Under the pieces are notes generated by a model, which saw only the letters and a list, made by a program, of their open reading frames with translations, was not told the origin of the DNA and made no database searches. Below, piece after piece: positions 1-10,600 of a stretch of 64,000 nucleotides of DNA. Origin of the DNA: Cafeteria roenbergensis (lineage: Eukaryota > Sar > Bigyra > Bicosoecida > Cafeteriaceae); contig VLTN01000006.1 in NCBI GenBank assembly GCA_008330645.1, positions 434,001-498,000 of the forward strand, written 5' to 3'. Position numbers and translations under genes: made by a program. Positions within the stretch are counted from its first letter, which is position 1; every line of letters starts with the position of its first letter.

Positions 1-738
1 GGCGGCTGCCGCGGCAGCCGCCGCTCGCGCAGCCTCAATATCGCCTGGCCCTTCCTGCGCGAGTCCGACGCCGGCCACGTCGAGCGGGGCCCTGTTCCAT
101 GGTCCGCTCACTTCAAGGCTAACTTTAGCGGACGTAAGTGCGAGAGGCAGCACCATAGGGCCAGGGAGAGCAACCCCCATGGCTGTGGGCGCGTTGAACC
201 TCGCCAGAAGCGTTTGAAGCGTCGCATGCACGGGCAGCGTCTGTGCCGCAACTGCACGAGCAGCGCGGTGGCAGCGCTGCGCCGCATCCAGCGGAAGCCT
301 AGGCCTGCGGCCGGCCCCATCTGGCTCGCCTCGGCCCGAAAAGGGCGCCGATCCGTGGACACCCAGGCACACGTCGACAGCTGCCAGCATCGCTTGGTCC
401 TCCACAGAGAACACTTTTGCGCGCAGCACGGCATCCGAGAACGCCACGCGGAAAAGCTCAGGCCACAGGTTCCCCGCGATGCACTGGCTCGCCAGCAGGC
501 CAGCGAGGCCGCTGCCGAGCAGGTCGGGGGCCTCCAGCTTGCCGATGGCGTCGGCCGCCACTGCGGCTGCCTGCTCCGGGTCCGAAGCCAGCTTCATCCA
601 ACGAACCGGAGACGCTGCCCCATCGGAACTTGCGCACCGGCTTCCGCGCAGGATGTTCGCCCCGAGGAACGGCGCGCGATGCACCACACGGGCTGAAAGC
701 CTCTCGGTGACTCTTGCGTGGCGCGCCGCATTCAGCAT
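1..738 (-). CDS. Unrecognised protein, probably mitochondrial, cut by the left edge
   Basis: An uninterrupted minus-strand frame runs to base 1 with no stop, so the C-terminus lies outside the window; 246 residues are visible from the ATG at 738. I chose this start because it opens an Arg-rich, acid-poor leader (MLNAARHARVTERLSARVV) typical of mitochondrial presequences. The frame also stays open to an ATG at 927, but that extra 63-residue stretch looks like translated GC-rich leader. The body is non-repetitive and protein-like, for example FRVAFSDAVLRAKVFSVEDQ, with Leu/Ala-rich helical stretches and a poly-Ala run at the edge. No family was recognised; a helical-repeat organelle RNA-binding protein is possible. 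It lies downstream of the cap methyltransferase on the same strand. Confidence 0.6.
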   Translation of the reverse strand, partial: MLNAARHARVTERLSARVVHRAPFLGANILRGSRCASSDGAASPVRWMKLASDPEQAAAVAADAIGKLEAPDLLGSGLAGLLASQCIAGNLWPELFRVAFSDAVLRAKVFSVEDQAMLAAVDVCLGVHGSAPFSGRGEPDGAGRRPRLPLDAAQRCHRAARAVAAQTLPVHATLQTLLARFNAPTAMGVALPGPMVLPLALTSAKVSLEVSGPWNRAPLDVAGVGLAQEGPGDIEAARAAAAAAAA

Positions 739-1126
739 CTGCCCCGCCACCCGACGCCAACGTTGGCTCGCCCGCCTTCCTCTGGCACACCCAGCTACGC
801 AACTGGGTCGCGCGCCGTCCAAGGTGCAGGCAGCCCTCGCTGGTGGGACGGAACGCCCTCCGGCCCTCTGTCGGCTTCGCGGCTCTGTTCTGACGATTGC
901 GCCTGTCGCGATGCAACCAGAGCTCATGCCGCAGGCCCGCGCTGGCGCGGTGGGGCCAGCAGGCAACTCCTGCAGGGACGAAGCCGACGAGTCACATCGT
1001 CGCCACTCTGTTGCGCTCCCTGAGTGGCGCTCGCTCGAATGGAGTGTTGCCGGGGCAAGGCTTGGCTTCGCAAAGCACCGCTTGAGCACAACGCGCTCCT
1101 CACTCACGCGCCCCGGTCTCACAGCC
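739..1126. other. Spacer between two minus-strand genes
   Basis: About 390 bp between the end of the cap methyltransferase gene and the chosen start of the left-edge gene. It must hold the 3' end of the former and the promoter and leader of the latter. I see no repeat, RNA gene or recognisable promoter element. Confidence 0.5.
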
Positions 1127-3880
1127 TCACTCAAGCTCGTCTTCGTCGTCTCCGCCGGCATAGCTGAACAGCGGCTCGTCTTGGGTGTCGCCTGCGAGGG
1201 CAATGTCCCCAAACGCGGCTGCCTGAGCGCCTGCCGCCGCCGCTGGCAGCGCAGGCTCCTCAAATGGTGCCCCCCCATCCAGCGGGGCGGCAAAGTCGGC
1301 GCCTTCGACGCCTCCTTCGCCAAGATTAGAGTCCTCTGCCGCGCTGAACGCAGGATCCTCTGGTGCAGCAGGAGAGGGATGGCTGGCCGCGGGGTCCGCC
1401 GCTGGGGCAAGCGCCGCATGGCTGGCACCTGGGGAATCCTGTGCCGGTGTTGCAGTTGTAGCGGAACTGGTTGTTGTCGATGCTGCTGCTGCTGGCTCCT
1501 CGAACGGTGCCGCAGCAACTTCGGCTGTGGGGGCGGGAAGAGGGGGAAGCGCCGGCTCTGCCGCCGCTGGTAGCTGCGTCGACGACGCTGCTGCTGCTTG
1601 TGCAGGCCCAGCGAAGCTGGCTGCGGAAGTGACAACGGCGCCCTCTTGCTGCAAGGAGGCAGGCGCCGAAGGCACTGCTGGCGGAAGGCTCGAGGGGAGG
1701 GCTGGGAGGGCTGGCGCAGAGCCCCTTGAGGTGGGGTCAGTGCCGCCGACAGCTGCAGCAGCAGACGAGGAGGAGGGCGGGGGGAGCGAGGACAAGGGGG
1801 CAGCCTGACTTGCGTCCTGGGGCGCCGCGAGCTCGGCCTCCGCTTCCGCCTCCGCCTCCTCATCCTCCTCTTCCTGCCCAGCAGCACCGGAGGCAGCCGC
1901 AGCAGCAGCAGCAGCAGCAGGTGCTGCGCTCGCCGAGGTCCCAGCCACGGCCACGGCCGAGTCGGTTGGCGACGACGCGGGCAGCTTCCTGGCGCTTGCA
2001 GGCATGCGGCTGGCCCGCTGCTGCGGCGTCTCCGCCTCGAAGGGAGGGAGCGGGGCAACCCCGCCGCCCTGGCAGGACCCATCGGGGCTCACCACCAGGA
2101 CAGAGTGTCGGCTGAGCATGGTCGCGCTCTCCAAGGGCTTGCCGGGCGCGGTCCGCCTCGGCGCTGGCACTGGCAGCGTGGGGCTGATGGAGTCGTCCCG
2201 CCTGAAGGCGAACACCCGGTAGAGACCCGCAGCGCGCCACTGGGCGTCGTTGAAGGTGCCCCCTGCGTCGAAGACCTTCATGCGCTCAAGCAGCCTCACG
2301 TACTGGTCGCGAGGGGGCACGCCCGCCTCGGAGGCGCTGGACCCGGAGTGCGGCCCGTGGTCGCCCTGTCCCCCGCCGTATGCCTCAAAGAACTGGTGGA
2401 AGTTGCAGCCGCCAGCAGCAAAGTCGCTGGGCGGGGGGGGCACGTCGCCCTCAGCCGCGCGAACACGGCCCACGCCTTCCACGGGCACGAGCCCGACGGA
2501 GCGTGCAAGCCGCTCCAGTAGCTGCGGCGGCACTAGGTACTCCGTGACGTGCTCCACCGCCTCCTTGAGATAGAAGGAGTACGCCATGCCGAAGGGGTCT
2601 CCTCCCCCGGCGTAGGAGCGGGCGATGGTGCTTTTGGGAAATGTCACGTGGCAAAAGTCGCTCCCGATGCGGAGCGCGTCGACGTCGAGACCCGCTCGCC
2701 GGGCGGGCCCTTCGGCCTCGTACAGCGGATCTCGCCGCTCGACGTGCGGGCGCGGCTCTGCCAGCTTCGCGGCCAGAGCCTCCAGCGTGCCTTCCGCCGC
2801 CACACTGCCGTCGTCCGCCCGCGACGCGGCCTTGGACCGGGGGCGCTTCCGCGACGGCTTGCCCCCTGCCGCTGCCGCCGCTGCGGTTGCAGCACCCGCC
2901 TTGCCGGCATCAGGGCTTGCGTCGCCACGGTCTTCGCCGCCTGGGCCTGCGGCGGAAGCGTGCGACTGGCCCTCGGTCTTGGGCCGCTTTGCGCCCGGCC
3001 CCCCCGTTGCCTCGGCCTCGCGCTCCTCCCTCTGCCAGAAGAACGGGTCCTTGTCCTCCGGGGGGGCCACGGCGGTTTCACGCATTTGCCTGGCGTGCTC
3101 TTCGCGCATGGCGCGCACGAGGGCGTGGCTGTCGGCGATGGTTCCGAGGAAGACGCCGCCCGGCCTGAGCCTGTCCCTGATGTTCGCGAAGAAGGTTAGG
3201 GCGCGAGCCTCCGACTGAAAGAGGTAGTGAAGCGCGAACTGGATGGAGATGCAGTCGAACTGCTCGCCGGGGGCGAGGGCAGGGAAGCAGCGGAGGTCGA
3301 CGGCACCCAGGTCAGCGCACACGAGGCGGCCTGTCATCATGCTCGCGCCAGAGTTGTCGCTTGAGAAACGCTTGGCGCCGTTGGCCAGCGACTCCGAGCT
3401 GATGTCGATGCCGACGTACCGGCGCACGCCCTTCTCCCGCCACTTGGCGAGGTCGCCTAGCTTGCCGCACGCAAGGTCAAGGACCGAGTTGCACTCGCGC
3501 GGGGCGCAGGCCATGATCAATACCGACTTTACCCAGTTCTGAAAGCGGCGCAGGTAGATGAGCTCGGACTGCGAGCGAGCGGCGCGGCCAACGTCCTTGA
3601 CCTGGTCGTACGCCGTGGCAACAGCCGCTGCCGCGCTGTCCACCGCGACTCGCCCGGCCCCGCCGAAGTCGCCGGCCGAACTGTCGTCCGCGGCGTAGCT
3701 GATGCCGTAGTCGTCCGGAGCGGGCGCAGCCATGGGCGGCGACACCGGCCTCGACGGCTGGTTCCGCCGCGCAGGGTTCTCATAGCTGGATTCGCCCGTA
3801 GACGGGTTGAAGTAGTACTGCCTGTTGGTGCTCCGGCTCGTGTGGACGGCCCAGCCGGGCGGCGGCGGTCCATCGGCCAT
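1127..3880 (-). CDS. mRNA cap guanine-N7 methyltransferase with an N-terminal WW domain
   Basis: Transfers a methyl group from S-adenosylmethionine to N7 of the guanosine cap on nascent Pol II transcripts (RNMT/Abd1 family), in the nucleus. It is intron-less, 917 aa, with an ATG at 3880. Residues 6-37 form a WW domain: Trp10, a central YYF, and a closing Pro36; the second signature Trp is a Tyr (SSYENP). The catalytic fold begins near residue 108. SAM motif I is VLDLACGKLGD (133-143), followed by YVGIDIS, then FDCISIQFALHY, the substrate-side EYLVPP, CNFHQFF and the closing AGLYRVFAFRR. A charged insert of about 120 aa (poly-Ala, KRPRSK) sits in the middle and the last 280 residues are Ala/Pro/Ser-rich and probably disordered. 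WW domains of other Pol II factors bind the phosphorylated CTD, so CTD recruitment is a reasonable inference. Head to head with the RRM gene. Confidence 0.9.
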   Translation of the reverse strand: MADGPPPPGWAVHTSRSTNRQYYFNPSTGESSYENPARRNQPSRPVSPPMAAPAPDDYGISYAADDSSAGDFGGAGRVAVDSAAAAVATAYDQVKDVGRAARSQSELIYLRRFQNWVKSVLIMACAPRECNSVLDLACGKLGDLAKWREKGVRRYVGIDISSESLANGAKRFSSDNSGASMMTGRLVCADLGAVDLRCFPALAPGEQFDCISIQFALHYLFQSEARALTFFANIRDRLRPGGVFLGTIADSHALVRAMREEHARQMRETAVAPPEDKDPFFWQREEREAEATGGPGAKRPKTEGQSHASAAGPGGEDRGDASPDAGKAGAATAAAAAAGGKPSRKRPRSKAASRADDGSVAAEGTLEALAAKLAEPRPHVERRDPLYEAEGPARRAGLDVDALRIGSDFCHVTFPKSTIARSYAGGGDPFGMAYSFYLKEAVEHVTEYLVPPQLLERLARSVGLVPVEGVGRVRAAEGDVPPPPSDFAAGGCNFHQFFEAYGGGQGDHGPHSGSSASEAGVPPRDQYVRLLERMKVFDAGGTFNDAQWRAAGLYRVFAFRRDDSISPTLPVPAPRRTAPGKPLESATMLSRHSVLVVSPDGSCQGGGVAPLPPFEAETPQQRASRMPASARKLPASSPTDSAVAVAGTSASAAPAAAAAAAAASGAAGQEEEDEEAEAEAEAELAAPQDASQAAPLSSLPPPSSSSAAAAVGGTDPTSRGSAPALPALPSSLPPAVPSAPASLQQEGAVVTSAASFAGPAQAAAASSTQLPAAAEPALPPLPAPTAEVAAAPFEEPAAAASTTTSSATTATPAQDSPGASHAALAPAADPAASHPSPAAPEDPAFSAAEDSNLGEGGVEGADFAAPLDGGAPFEEPALPAAAAGAQAAAFGDIALAGDTQDEPLFSYAGGDDEDELE

Positions 3881-4167
3881 GTCTCCGTTCCCGGAGCGCT
3901 GCGCGCTGCGGGTCCTGGTTCCACGGAAAGCGCGGTTCGCGGGGCCACCCCAGGCAAGCCGCTGCAGCTGACCGCCCCCTCCAGCCTTCCAGGGGTGTGG
4001 GGAGGGCCTGCGCGCCCGCGGCCGCTCGAGCTCTGCCGCTCCCGGATCAAGCTTTGCTCGGCGGTCCCTCTGCCGGACGCGCGCTCCGGGAGTGCCCCGC
4101 CCGGGTGCGGTGGCATTGAGCGGCGTTTAGCCTCAGGAGCACTCTGCGCCGGAGAAGGGCGGCTGCA
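3881..4167. promoter_or_regulatory. Short head-to-head spacer, likely bidirectional promoter
   Basis: Only 287 bp separate the ATG of the cap methyltransferase (minus) from the ATG of the five-RRM gene (plus), so both 5' leaders and promoters must lie here. No TATA box is visible. Inferred from position alone. Confidence 0.45.
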
Positions 4168-7100
4168 ATGGCGTTCCGGGACGAGGGCACAGACCAAGAC
4201 ATCGCGGCAGCGCCGCAAGGGGGCGATTCGCCCGCCGAAATCGTGGCGGCCGAGCCCGCGGCCGCGGACGGCGCCCCCGCGGGCGGCCAGAGCAGCCAGG
4301 GCGCACAAGCCCAAGGTGCGCACACCTTTGGCCCCGCGAGCAGGGCCGTGCCGGCCACGGGCCACCACAAGCCGTGGCGCCCTCGAATCCTTTGCTGTTG
4401 GATGAGCGGCCTCGGCGCAACGTTGCGGCTGACCAACTGCAAGCAGAGGAAACGAGTCGCGCACTGACGCTCATGCGTGCGAAGGCCCAGTGTGGCCCTT
4501 CCCTCGCTCGCGGGGGGGGGCGGGCCGCCGGGTGCTTGGACACTTTGACTTGCTCGCCTGTGTCGAGCCTTGTGTTGAGCGAGCGCTTTCGCACCATTTG
4601 CTGTCCCGCAGAAGAGCTTGTCCTCAGCGGGCTCCCGTGGAACGCTACCACGGACGATGTGCTTGCGTTCCTTTCGCCTGTCGTGCCCGAGGGAGGGACT
4701 GAGGGGCTGTTCATGACGTACAACAGCGCGTGAGACTCGGGGTCCGCCGCAGGGGTATGTTCCTTTTGGCCTTGAGACGCGCCTTGGGCCCGCTCGACGC
4801 GTGCGGGCGCGCGCCCTCGGTCTTGGCATCCGCCCTGCGTGCGAGAGGGGGCTGGGAGCCGTCTCTGTGGGTCTCCCTTCGGCCTCCTCCGGAGCCGATT
4901 GTCGCAGTGCGCCTCACTCCCCGTCACCGTTCGTTCCGCAGTGGCGACGCGTACGTGAAGCCGTCTTCGGAGGCGGACGCAACTGCGGTGCTTGCCATGA
5001 GCGGTCGGGAGCTCGGCGCGCGCGTGGTGCGCGTTCGAAAGGCGAGGCCGGGAGAGGCCGACTGGGCGGCGACCAACTTCGCGCATCCCCCCAACGGCGA
5101 CTATGCCGGCGCTGTCCGCATGCGGGGTGTTCCCCACGATGCTGATGAGGTGAGTTTTTTTTTATAATAGCTGGGCTGGGGGCTGCCGGTTGTGCCGACG
5201 GGTCGGCCATCCGGGAGCCGGCACACCCCCACCCCCCTCCGTTGTGCGTGGCACCGCCACGAGTTTGCTCGCCCCGCCAGCGCGCCGTCACGCTCTAGTA
5301 TGTTGTTTGCCTTCGCGGCCTGTGCCACGTGGCCCATGCCTCATCTTTGTGTCCCACCCCGCCACCCCATCGGACCGACCCGCCTCTCACCCCAGGCTGC
5401 GGTTCGCGCATTCTTTGCTGGGTTCGACCTGAAGGACCCTCACGGAGACGTGGACCCGCCAGTGTTCTTTGCTGTCACGCGCAACGGGCGCCCCACAGGC
5501 GAGGCCTTCGCCGTGCTCGGGACGGAGGAGGAGGCCGCGCGCGCTGTGGAAGAGCTCTCGGGCAAGCCTTTCGCAACGGCCGACGGGTCCGCGCCAGACG
5601 TTGCGGCGCGGTCTGACGACGCGGAGGCCGCCGCCTCTGCCCCGTCATCAGCGGACGCAGCAGCGGCTGCGCCCGCCGCGGACGCAAGCAGCTCGGTGAC
5701 TCTGACGCGCGCCATCAAGGGCGAGGTGTACGGCAAGCAGCTGCAGGCGCGCGGCCGCCCGACAGTCTTCTCGACAACGGGCGCCAACGCTGTCGGTGCG
5801 GACGCCGCAGTGGCAGAGGAAGCCACTGCAGCCATGGACGAGGCCACCGCCGGCCTCATGCCCGCCGCCTTCGTGCTCCTCCGCGGGCTGCAGTTCAGCG
5901 TGCAGCCTGACGAGGTGCGTGCCTTCATGGCGCCGGCGGCCGTGCCGGCGGACGGCGTCTTCCTCACCACTGGCAGGGACGGCAGGCGCGACGGCCGCGC
6001 AATCGTGGCTCTGTGCCGGGCGGAGGACGTGGACGTTGCGCTCGCCAAGAACAAGGAGTATCTTGGGTCTCGCTACGTGGAGGTTATGACCGTCACTCCT
6101 GACGCCGCGGACAGGGCGACGGGCGGAGCGCTCACGCGGCCCGGGGGCGGGTTCAACGGGGTGGTGTACCTCCGAGGCCTCCCGTTCTCGGCCAAGCCCA
6201 GGGACGTGAGAGACTTCATCGCAGCCCACCCGGTGGACCAGGACTGCGTGTGGCTCACCAACGACGCCTCTGGCCGCGCTTCCGGCGACGCGTACCTCGA
6301 GTACAAGACGGAGGCCTCGGCCGCAGCGGCCGCAGCCGCGCTGGACGGGGCTGACATGGGCGGCCGGCGCGTGCAGGCCAGGCAGACCAACCGCCGCGAG
6401 CTCTGGGGCGCTCTGGCGCGCCCCGGTGCCGTGAACCAGCGCCGGGACTCGCCTCCCGACAACTGCATCCACATGCGCGGCCTGCCCTTCGAGGCGTCGG
6501 ATACCGACGTGCAGCAGTTCTTCGCAGGCTTCGACCTCGTCAACGCAGTCGTTGCTCGCGACCCCTCCTCCGGCCGCCCCACCGGCAGCGGGTACGTGCA
6601 GTTTGAGAGCACTGCCATGGTGTCCAAGGCGCTCGCGCGAAACCGCTCCGAGCTGGGAGGCCGCTACATCGAGCTGTTCCCCTGCAGCGAGCTCGACGTG
6701 GAGGCGGCGCTCAAGGGCGGGCCGCCCAGCGGCGGCGGACCGGGCAACTTCGACAGGATGGCCGGGCGGGGCGGCGGCCGCGATGGCGGCTACGGGGGGC
6801 GTGGCGGCGGTGGCTACGGCGGCGGCCGCCACGGCGGGTATGGTGGCGGCGCGGGTGGCTATGGGGGAGGCGGGTACTCTCGCGGCGGTGGGGGCGGCTA
6901 CAGCGGTGGGGGCGGAGGGTACGGCGGCGGCGGCGGGTACGGCGGCGGCGGCGGCTACGGCGGGGGACAGCATGGCGGTTACGGCGGCCATCCTGCCGCC
7001 GGGGGCCCGCAAGCTTATGGCGCCCCCGCAGGATACGGCGGCCCGCCGCCCCCGGCCTACGGTGGACAGCCTGCATACGGTGCTGCTGCCCCCCCTCAGT

Positions 7101-7276
7101 ATGCCCCGCAGTACGCGGCGGCCCCGCCTGAGGGCTATGCTGGCGCGCCGCCCCAGGCCTATGGCGCCCCCCCTGCGCAGGGCTACGGCGGCGCCCCGCC
7201 CAGCTACGGCGCCCCGCCCGCCCAAGGATACGGCGCCCCGCCCCCCGCCCAGGGCGGGTACGGCGGCGCCTACTGA
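4168..7276 (+). CDS. Five-RRM hnRNP F/H-like RNA-binding protein with Gly/Tyr-rich tail
   Basis: Four exons inferred: 4168-4315, 4612-4729, 4942-5149 and 5396-7276, joined in frame into 784 aa. Five quasi-RRMs of the hnRNP F/H, GRSF1 and ESRP type follow one another. Their RNP2-like strands are LVLSGLPW (about res 52), GAVRMRGVP (about 145), FVLLRGLQF (about 315), VVYLRGLPF (about 414) and CIHMRGLPF (about 515). The RNP1-like strands lack the usual aromatics, as is normal for quasi-RRMs. The first RRM is split by intron 2 and the second by intron 3. From about residue 600 the tail is Gly/Tyr-rich (GGYGG), then Pro/Ala/Gln/Tyr-rich: a low-complexity region typical of RNP granule and splicing factors. 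Probable role: G-tract binding in splicing or mRNA processing. Introns have GT(G)-AG ends; one contains a T10 run. Confidence 0.88.
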
Positions 7277-7630
7277 TTCCCGCGTCTGAGTGTCTGGCAG
7301 CCGAGTCCAAGCTGCGGCGTCAGCGAGCGCGTTCCCCCGGCGCCTTGTTCGCGCGCTGCCCGGCCCACTCACCGTGCGCTCGCGGCACAGAGCCAAAGAT
7401 CGGACTGCTTTCCATGCAGGTCGCACGCCTGCGTGGCCCAGTCCAGCCGACTGCCTGCTGCGACGGGCAAGCTGCAGGCGAGTTGGAGTTGCGTTGGGTT
7501 GCTCTGCCGCGGCCGTCGCGCAACGACTGGGTGTTGCTCTCCCCTGCCGGCTGCCGCGCGCTCGCACAGCCGAGCAGCGCGCGGCGAGCCGAGGGCCGGG
7601 TACACGGCCCCGTGCACCAGTGCTCGCGCC
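7277..7630. other. Tandem-gene spacer
   Basis: About 350 bp between the stop of the five-RRM gene and the first ATG of the next plus-strand gene. It holds a 3' UTR and a promoter; no motif recognised. The downstream frame stays open back to about 7433 but without an ATG. Confidence 0.5.
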
Positions 7631-10600
7631 ATGCCGCTGGGCGCAATCGCCAAGGCGCGCAAGCAAGACTTGCAGCGCCGGCGCCACCGCGCCAGGACGC
7701 ACGAGCAAGTGTTTGGCTTTGAGCGAATTGTGGCGCAGGCGGAGGCTTCGCTGGAGCCAGTCTTTTGCGTGTTTGCGGACATGATGCTCTCTCTCCCAGA
7801 GGAGGACGCCGCCAGCGACGGGGACCGCCTGGACGTGGAGCGCCAGTTGGAGGCAGACGTGCTGCGCCAGGGCGACTACGGCGACGACCACCCAAACGCG
7901 GAGCTCCTCACGGAGCAGGACGGGCTCCCGGGAGCGGGAAGAGGTCGTCGTGCGAGCGTCCGCGGGGACACAGCCCAGGGCGTGCGCCTGTCAGCGGAAG
8001 CGCGGACCGAGAGCGCCGCCGTGCCTCCGCTTGACGCGCGCGGCGGTCGCGCCAAGCAGCGCCGGAACTCGCTCTTGGCGGCTTTGCAGCCAACCACAAG
8101 TGCCGCGGGCGCGCCTGTTGCGTCCTCTGCAGGGCGCGCGGCAGGCCCTGTGCCCGCGAGCGCGGATGCGGCTGCAGGCGCAAGCATCGACGGCACAAGC
8201 AGGCGCCTGCGCAGCGCACGGCTGCGGCGCGGCCAGTCCCAAGGCGGCAACGCGCTGCGCTCCCTCCTCGCGCCCCGCGCGCCCCGCGCGGCCTCCCCCA
8301 TCCCCGTCGGCGAGTGGGCGGCTCCCGCCAGCGGGGAAGCCGCTCCGTCTGGACCTGCCGCACGAATGCCCGCTGAGAGCTCCGACTCTCCGTCCCACGA
8401 CAGCGACGAAGACGACGAGGACGACGGCACCCAGGTCAGCCTGGTTGACGACCCCTTTGCGGCCAACGCTGACTGGAAGCCCGAGCCTCGGGGCCGCGAA
8501 ACCGCGGCAGCTGGTGCCCCGGCTGTGGCGCCACGACCCTCCGAAGTGCCGTCGTGCGGTACAGTCGCAGCGGCCCCGTCAGCAGCGGCAGCGTCGTCTC
8601 CCGCGGAGGATGCAATCGCAGCAGCGAAGGCGAGCGAAGCCGCAGCAGCGCCAGCACCAGCGGCGTCTGAGGCAGGCGCGCCCTCGGCGCCCCTGGCGCT
8701 ATTCGTCGCGGGAGAGCAGCACTTCGCTAGCCTCGACGCCGGCAGCGGCGGCGGCGCGCGCGCCTCAGGGCCCGGGGCCGCCTCGTCCGCTGCCAAGGGC
8801 GCCGCCTCGTCCGCCGCCTTTGCGGCGACAGGGGCGCGGTCCGCGGCCGTCGCCGCGAGCGCCGCGCCCTCGAAGCCCCGCCCTCCGCAGCGGCGGGCGG
8901 CAGGGGCCTTGCCGGGCCGCGCCGCGCCGGCACCCACCTCCCCCAGGAGCATGGCGAGCGGAGCCGGCACCGCCATCAGCTCCGTTCTGCCCCTGCAGCT
9001 GGATCCCAGCTCTGACGAGCTGGTGCGGGCGGGGCTGCGGCTGCGCGGCGACGGGCGAGGCGGCGTAGAGGCGGTGCAGCGGCGGCGCCCCCGGGAGGCG
9101 CAGGTGTTCATGCGGCCGGGAGCCAAGGCGTCGGCTCTGCCAGTCATGCTGGCGTCCAGGACGGACGGACGCTCTGACGCTCCCGGGCAGGATCAGAGCG
9201 GTGCGGGGGGCGGCGGCGCCGGCGGCGGTTCCGGCGGGGAGGCTGCCGCACCCGCGTCAGGTGCCCTGGCCAGGGTGCGACGCGGCCCCGCTGCCTTTCG
9301 CATGAGCTCTGCCGGCTGGAGGGGCTTTTGCAAAGTGCTGCGCGAGCAGCTTCCCAGCCGCCCTGTGGGCGCCAGCCTGCACCAGGCGACGTCGCGGTTT
9401 CGCGGGAGCAAGTGGAGGAAGCCGTCCCGGCCCCCAACCGTGCCTCTCCCCGACCAGGGCGGGGTGGCGCGGCTCTCGTCGTCACAGGTGCCGGCGCCGT
9501 GGGCGGGAAACTCCGCTCCGCTAGTCACACTCCGCATCCGCCGGGTCGTCGCGGCAAGCGCGACCCCGCGCATGTTCAACAGCCCCACGGGAGGCGGCCC
9601 CGGCGTGGACACGGAGCTCTGCGGGACGGCCGAAGACGGCCTTGGGTCGACGTCCGTCGCAACGGACAGCGTGATGCCACTCGGCGGAAGCATGACGGCA
9701 GGGGAGGTGGAGGCCGCCCGGGCCCCAGCGGCGCCCGTGGTGCTTGCGCGCACCGGCTCTCACCAGGCCACCGCTCAGGTGTGGACGAGCGGGGCGGTCA
9801 CGCCGCCGTCATCGGGAGAAGGCGAGCTTGCCATGTCCGGCGGCATTGACCTCGGGCTGGGCAACGACAGCCCCCGCTCACGGCGCAACGTGCCTCGCCT
9901 GGACCTGAGCGGGCTTCCCGCCGACTCCGGCCCCTCCGGCAGCTCGCGCGGTGCGGGGCGACAGGCGGATGCAGCGCCGAGCGAAGCACCGGCTGGCCGG
10001 CGTGCGCTGGGGTCAGTGCAGCCGGGGCGGCAGCCAACGGCGGATCGCGACGTGTCTTTGGCTGGGGGGAGCCACGGCCGGGACAGGGCGGTGATGCCCA
10101 CTCCCCAGATGCGAACGTGGCAGCCCGCGGGGAGCAGCCCGGCAACGGCGGATGCGGGGCCGGATGCGGATGCGGATGCGGATGCGGATGCGGATGCGGT
10201 GGCGGTGGCGGAGGCGGAGCTCCGCCCTGCTTCGGTCAAGTTCTCGGCAGCCGGTGTCTCAGCGGGTCTGGACGAGGAGCACGCCGCGGAGAGGCTGGCC
10301 TCTGCGCAGCTCGCGGGCGAAGGCTCTGCCACGCTCCATGTCGCTCACGGCGCTCCAGCGGCTCAGAGCGGAGGCGGGGGCGCTGCCGATGCTGGAGCCG
10401 CAGGGGCCGCGGTCAGGCCCGCGGGCGCAGACGGAGGCGCCGACGGCCAGTCTCTGGGGGGCGGCGCGGGCGGCTGGCTGGGCGCGGCGGCCGCGCTTGA
10501 GCCGTCCTGTCTCCTGAGGTCGGCGAGGCTACCTGCCTCCGAGCCGCAGGGGGCGCCGCAGGGCGGCCAGGGGGGCGGGTCCGCCCGCGCTGGCACGGCG

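Noticed and set aside
479-1573. A 364-codon plus-strand frame at the left end.
   Set aside because: Antisense to the left-edge gene and the end of the cap methyltransferase; Arg/Cys/Gly-rich with no protein-like features.
5192-5395. Start of the RRM protein inside intron 3.
   Set aside because: This stretch is intronic: it has a GTGAGT donor and CCCAG acceptor, and removing it joins the two halves of the second RRM.
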